A stretch of DNA of 64,000 nt from Aselliscus stoliczkanus (lineage: Eukaryota > Chordata > Mammalia > Chiroptera > Hipposideridae), in contig CM066731.1 in assembly GCA_033961575.1 (NCBI GenBank), positions 130,999,001 through 131,063,000 of the forward strand, written 5' to 3'. A model generated the notes under the pieces. That model made no database searches and was not told where the DNA came from. It was given only the letters and a program-made list of their open reading frames with translations. Made by a program: the position numbers and the translations under genes. Below are positions 58,931 to 64,000 of this stretch, one piece after another. The stretch's first letter is position 1. Every line of letters begins with the position of its first letter.

Positions 58931-61900
58931 CATCTTTCTGGCTGGCTTTCCTGAGGCATCAAAACCTAAAGAAGGGTTAGATTTTCATCGTGTCAACAGC
59001 AAAGTAAGTTACCAATTTTGCTGCTGCAAATATATACATTCCAGATTAAACTTATTCTCTAATTTCTAGATGTCATATAAAAATCAGGTCCATCCCTTTG
59101 AATTACTCCACACTTGGTGATCTGTAAAGATGATTGTTGTCACTATCCATCTACCTGTGCATTAGCTGGGCAAATAGTATGATCACGTTTAGAGGGCCAA
59201 ATCCACATTTCATGTGTTTGAAGATTTAGTCCAGTATTAACATAACACTCTGCATTTTAAGATATTTTAAAATTAGTAATTTAAGCAGAAGTCCCCAGAG
59301 GCTGTGGCCTTGTCTTATCGATGCCACTAGTTAGGTTACACAGCTAATTCCATTAGAGCCATTGAACCAAGTGTTAGTGTGTGTGAAGAGAGTCCATGAG
59401 TCAATTGCCAGCACAGAATTCTTTCTGACATAGGGAGGCAGATGATCTCAACTTTTGAGTGCATACAGGCAAATTTCTAGTTGAATGGTTCTTGACAATA
59501 GTGTCCTCTGAAACATAATGCCTGGCTAGGAGCCAGTGATTATGCCACCATACAAATCACTGTGCATCTGACGCCAGGACGCCTCTGTGCGACGGTAACA
59601 ACAAGAGTTCTCAGTCCTGGTGTTCCACAAGATGTTGCATTGGCTCTTTTATTCTTTATCAGACCCTAGAATTAAAGATTTTATTTAGGTCATTTTCAGG
59701 AAATAAGTGATGGTAGAGAGGAAAAGAGAAGAGAGGAGATTTTAGTGTGGTTTAAGAAATAGCTTTGCTATTTTAGAATTACCATTAGGACAAAATCAGC
59801 CTGTGTTTTAGAACCTAGTTTTATTGTTTAATAGATATTTTCACTTTAAATCTCTTGTTTAACTGTAGAAATAAAATAGCTTGGTTCAAACTGTTAGCTA
59901 ATGAGCCATATATCATTTTAGTAATCGTTAGCTTCTTTCAGAAGTACATTTATTTTGTAAGAATTATAGAATTTCAAATGTGAAAACATGGGGAGATTCT
60001 TTAAGATTAATAAATTAGGACACAAATTTGTTTCAAATGTCATTTTAATGTAACAGATTATAAACTTAAAATTAGCAGAACATTCTTAACATATCATAAT
60101 CCTCCATTTTAATTTGCCTTTAATTGTCTTTCTTAGGATAAAAAGTAAATACTGTATAGATGCAATTGGTGATGTAAATGAAATCTAAATTATGCAATGT
60201 TCTATTCAAAAGGAATTATGCACTAGTTAAAATAATTAACCGAATTTCATCTCTAACTTCAAAACTGTCTGCTGATTTTAAATTCCAGCTTTTTCTGGGA
60301 ATAAATCTTCAGAGCATTTTCACATTAAATAAGTAGATCTAAGCATATTATTTGATAGGAATAGTAATTGTTCAAAGCGAAGGAACACACAGAACTCTAA
60401 ATATTACTCATAACAAGCAATATGAAACAACATTAAAAGAACTATTTTTCCCAAATGAAGCTAAAACTGCCAGTGTTTCTTCTTTTTGGTTACTTCCCAC
60501 TTTTAGTAAAACATTTTATTTTCTTATTAACTAGAAATAGGTATTAATCTATTATAAAAATTGTAAGAGTCTTTTTAAAATATGGCTAACAATTCCAAAA
60601 GAAAAGGAAAAGATAATTGAAAAGATTTCTTGTGGTTTGAAAATGCCTTCCAAATATTCATTAAACATTTAAGTGAGTAAATTTGTAGAATATGTTTCTG
60701 ACATTGGCACTGGTTCTGTGGTATTTCTCTGATCAGATGGAAGAGCTGTGCGTTATGCAGAGTGCACTCAGTTCATTCATGCATAAACAATATCATTTTC
60801 ATAAATTAAAACCTCCCCTGCAGAAGGAACATCTGTGCCTGCCTTTGAATAAAAGATGGTGGCATGTGAGTTACTACTTGACTGACTGAAAGAATCCTTA
60901 TGATTTAGAATGAAGTTATACAGGCAAAATAGGAAAGGAAAAAAAAAAAAGCCCTAACTTGCAATATTCTCTCTTACCTTACAAAAATATCCGGTATAGA
61001 TTTCTCTGCTTGCTGTTTGAAAAGCTGGATTCTTTTAATTTAATTCTCAAAAGTGTCATTCTCTTATTATTTTTTCTGATCACTACAGCAACAGTTTTTA
61101 GTTCGCAGGAAGATGTCTAATTACAGGTGGAACTGAGCTGCTGAATAGATCACATCAGATCTGAAAGCTCACTTCATGGCCTCCTGGGCTGGGAGAATGG
61201 CAGTGCTCAAGTATTATATCAGTATTATGTCTCTTAAAGTAAGAACCGTTGAGAGCAATCTTGGATATCGGAAGCAACAGCTTGATTCCAACACAACTCT
61301 GATTCACTTGAAATGAGATGACTGCATTTTGGATAAAGTTGGGAGTAACATAAAAGTGTTTCTGTCATGTGATGAAAGCTGATGGGAAACATGCTAAAAT
61401 AATATATTTTAAATTCCACTCAAACATTTTTTTAATGTTGAAATATCCCTCACTGCTACTGTCACAGCTTGATGTAGCCCCATTGGCAATGTTATTAGTA
61501 TGGCTAATTGTTCCTGTCCATTAGATTACTCACATTTTTCTGGAGCAGCTTGCTAAATGAGGTCAGCTTTCTGGAACCCCTAAATCACCAATGAGAAAGA
61601 GATTAAAGGAACAAGCTTGGAAAGGGAGGTAGTCATCCAATGTGGCATCCGAATCAGAGGAGGAACAATGGAGTTACTAATGACAGTAATCAGAGAACCA
61701 CAGTGGAGCCAGAGCACAAGTGCCAAAACGTTATTCCCTAGAAATCATTCCTGTCAGTCAATATATCCAGAAGAAGAGAAATGCCAAACTTTTTTTTAGT
61801 AGACTTAACAATGGACACAATCATCTGTAAGTTTTCCCAATGAGTTTTGTTTTTGAAACAGCACAACAGTGCTCCAAAGTGGGTGGAGAAACATTTACAC

Positions 61901-62654
61901 CCTCCAACAATGTATTATACTACAAATAGTATGTTCTTGAGTACAAATAATTCATTTCCTTTTTTTCTTGGAAAAATTATTGAAGTCATCACAAGATGTT
62001 TATAGAACAATTATAAAATTTCATTTCTTGGATTCTTTAAATTAATTAAATCATTTTGCGCTGGCATTTTTTAAAGGTATATAACTGGTTTGCAATAGAG
62101 AACACATCAGTTCAGAAAACTGTGAAAAAGCTCCAAGATAAAAAAGCACCAAGAAAATGTTAAAGCTTTTAAAATATATTTTTAAATATGTAGACAAACT
62201 GAGCTAGGGGACTTGTTTGTGTCTTATCAATGATTCACTCAATCTCCCTTTTTTAAAAACTAAAAGAAAACAAATCACATAATAATTTAGAAGAGTGGAA
62301 ACCCAAAGCTAAAGGTGAAGACACTTAAATCAAAGAAAAACAAAAACACAACTGTTTGTCTCTCCACAACCCTCCCCTGCTCCACTCCCCTTCCCCTCAC
62401 ACACAGCCTCATTCATATTTCAAGTAATGAAATATCAGTTAAGTTCATTCATTATCTGCAAAGAGCCGGTGACTTCCTAACCAAGGTAAACAGACTAGAG
62501 AGTACGCTAAAGTAAATTTTTCTCTTTTATTTTATTCTACACATAATGTTTAGTATATGTATTTTTTTTTTACCTTAGCAAATAAAGCAACCATTCCACT
62601 TAGGAATTATTTATACTAAAAAAAAAAATCACTTTAAGAATAAATGAACGATTG
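58931..62654. other. repeat-free NEUROD1 3' flank
   Basis: 3.7 kb with no recognised transposable element or exon, AT-rich, beside a developmental regulator. Plausible home of conserved regulatory elements, but none can be identified from one sequence. Confidence 0.45.
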
Positions 62655-62673
62655 CTCAGATTTTTAATACTAT

Positions 62674-62679
62674 TTTATT
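62674..62679 (-). promoter_or_regulatory. NEUROD1: NEUROD1 polyadenylation signal AATAAA
   Basis: TTTATT on plus is AATAAA on the minus strand, in the context GCAATAAAATAGTATTAAAA. It lies about 1.3 kb after the stop codon, where the NEUROD1 transcript is expected to end, with cleavage probably 10-30 bases further left. Other AATAAA-like words exist in this AU-rich UTR, so alternative sites are possible. Confidence 0.65.
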
Positions 62680-63910
62680 GCAACTGAATTAGTGTTTTCT
62701 AAATTGTGCATTACACCGTAATATACAGGATTACAAACAAGATTACAGTACAGATCGATTCCAATGGTACCAGTATCACGTCTCAAACAGCACTTATTCT
62801 GGACTGCATTTTACATGCAATAGCTATTGTTCTAATTATGAATTAAATGGTTTGAATTTATTTAAGCTACTGTACTAATTGACTACAATAGGTATAAATC
62901 CCAACATTAACAACCTGATTAGATTTAGGCTCAGATTCATTACATGAATATATGACAAACCACCATTTTTGTGACTATGTATAAAATCATGCATTTATAT
63001 TTTCTGGAAACATCAATAGCTTCAGATTCTCTGTAAAATCATGGAATGCAAAGAAGTAAAAGACTAAAAAGAAACAGTGCAAATTGTATGTGATAGTCAA
63101 GCAGCTTTTGATTTAAAGAAGGGTATGTTGGCATTTGTTTATAATATGTATGTACAAGTTTGTGCAAGTAATGGATTGATATGTTTTGTTAGGGAATACA
63201 TCTCTTTTTTTCACCCTCTTGAGAGTTATGGATCTGGTTTTTACTTTAAGGAAAGAGAAAGACTTTAAAGTGAAATGAATTGCTCAAATTGTGCAATTTT
63301 TTTTAACAATTAGAGAGGAAAGAAGTGCTAAGGCAACACAATAACTTTCTAAGCACTTTCTGCTGGTTTAAATTAGTTAAATTATTTTGTATAAATTAGA
63401 TATAATTCTACTTTTCTGATATGTATAAAAATTGATGAAGCTGCATGGTTTTAAAATAGGAAATCCACATTATAAAAAGTCATTAAAAATTCTGTACAAA
63501 ATCACAACAAAATAATTCAGCATGGGAAAGGTAACAAGTAGTAAAATGCTGGTTGAAAAATATATATTTATATATATTTTAATTGGCCCATTACTAGTTT
63601 AAAAATTGCATAGATCCTAATTATTGCTTGTGATTTTGTTATCCCGATCAGATAATTAATATGATCTGAATACAGCTACACCAAATTTGTGGTGTATGTG
63701 TGGTTTTTTTTTTGTGGTTTTTTTTTTTTTTTTTTTTACTTTACTGTAGTACTTTTTTAAAATACAAGAGCTATAGAAAATAATACATAAGGTGAACAGG
63801 AACTTTGATCCCCTGTTTCTTCCAAAGGCAGTAGCGACAATAAATACATATATCACTTGAAGCTTGGAGTATTTGCACTTTGCAGCAGTAGTACCTAAAG
63901 GGCTGCCTTT

Positions 63911-63918
63911 TGTAAACA
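63911..63918 (-). promoter_or_regulatory. miR-30 family target site in NEUROD1 3'UTR
   Basis: TGTAAACA on plus gives TGTTTACA in the mRNA, an 8-mer match to the miR-30 seed, about 60 nt after the stop codon. Regulation of NeuroD by miR-30a-5p in beta cells has been reported. Here only the seed match is visible. Confidence 0.6.
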
Positions 63919-63977
63919 GGACAGTCACTGTAAGCACAGTGGGTTCATTTCCCGGAGATGGTGAAACTGACGTGCCT

Positions 63978-64000
63978 CTAATCGTGAAAGATGGCATTGA
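63978..64000 (-). CDS. NEUROD1: NEUROD1 C-terminal codons and stop (partial)
   Basis: The last 23 bases, read on the minus strand, encode the tail of a leucine codon and then N-A-I-F-H-D followed by TAG (63980-63978). LNAIFHD-stop is the C-terminus of the bHLH transcription factor NEUROD1, which binds E-boxes as a heterodimer with E-proteins and drives neuronal, pancreatic endocrine and retinal differentiation. Only 7 codons including the stop are in the window; the bHLH domain lies beyond the right edge. Seven codons alone would be weak, but the adjoining 3'UTR also matches the NEUROD1 mRNA as I remember it, and the neighbour is CERKL as in human. Confidence 0.93.

Larger units (their letters stand above)
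62655..63977 (-). other. NEUROD1: NEUROD1 3'UTR
   Basis: Read on the minus strand from the stop, the sequence runs GAGGCACGTCAGTTTCACCA and continues through a well-conserved AU-rich UTR to an AATAAA near 62676. Its length of about 1.3 kb agrees with the human NEUROD1 3'UTR. It carries a perfect miR-30 seed match (63911-63918) and a miR-19 7-mer match (63077-63083, GTGCAAA on the plus strand). A long A-tract in the sense strand (T-runs at about 63704-63740 on plus) interrupts the conserved part and could cause internal oligo-dT priming. The exact cleavage site is inferred. Confidence 0.82.

Noticed and set aside
63656..63997. 113-residue minus-strand open frame overlapping the NEUROD1 end
   Set aside because: It is in a different frame from the NEUROD1 C-terminus and runs through the 3'UTR into poly-lysine from the A-tract; chance.
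1..64000. CRISPR array, operon or prokaryotic-type system
   Set aside because: The DNA is clearly mammalian. The short tandem repeats seen are microsatellites without spacer structure.

Overview
This is a mammalian chromosomal window. It has long AT-rich non-coding stretches, nested LINE/SINE/LTR/DNA-transposon debris, one CpG island, and only two pieces of protein-coding gene, both on the minus strand. Exon 1 of CERKL (ceramide kinase-like) lies at 47015-47252 inside the CpG island, and its splice donor faces left. The last residues and stop codon of NEUROD1 lie at the right edge (63978-64000), followed leftwards by a full-looking 3'UTR to about 62655. CERKL beside NEUROD1, both on one strand, matches human 2q31.3.

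The organism is most likely a bat of the rhinolophoid (Yinpterochiroptera) group. The reason is a tRNA-derived SINE family with the GGCCGGCCGAGTGGCGCA-type head and a tail ending in CCCCAATAAAATCTT, similar to SINEs I know from horseshoe-bat genomes. Tc1/mariner-like and possibly piggyBac-like short elements fit a bat. The lineage call is inference from memory; the exact family cannot be fixed from this window.

Layout. 1-47014 is CERKL intron 1; I could not find exon 2, so the intron continues past the left edge. It holds 12 copies of the SINE family (short about 110-160 bp and long about 415 bp forms, several with clean target-site duplications). It also holds L1 3' fragments, L2 and MIR fossils, two MLT1-type LTRs, a decayed hAT element, a fold-back Tc1/mariner element, a 79-bp MADE1-like MITE inside a MIR, a 61-bp TTAA-flanked insert inside an MLT1, and a full-length L1-derived element with 5'UTR, ORF1 and 3'UTR but no ORF2 (31654-34337). 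46560-47560 is the CERKL CpG-island promoter. 47600-62650 is the CERKL-NEUROD1 intergenic region. Its left part contains L1, L2, MLT1 and MER5-type repeats and a second L1 with most of ORF2 missing (55875-57225). From about 58.9 kb to the right edge I recognise no transposable element.

The two genes do not form an operon or shared unit. CERKL is a retinal-disease gene acting in stress resistance, and NEUROD1 is a bHLH factor of neurons, endocrine pancreas and retina. Both are expressed in photoreceptors, and the intervening 15 kb may contain regulatory DNA for either. The most interesting observations are the ORF2-less L1 with precise target-site duplications, the fold-back mariner derivative, the 61-bp TTAA insert, and the SINE-free flank of NEUROD1.
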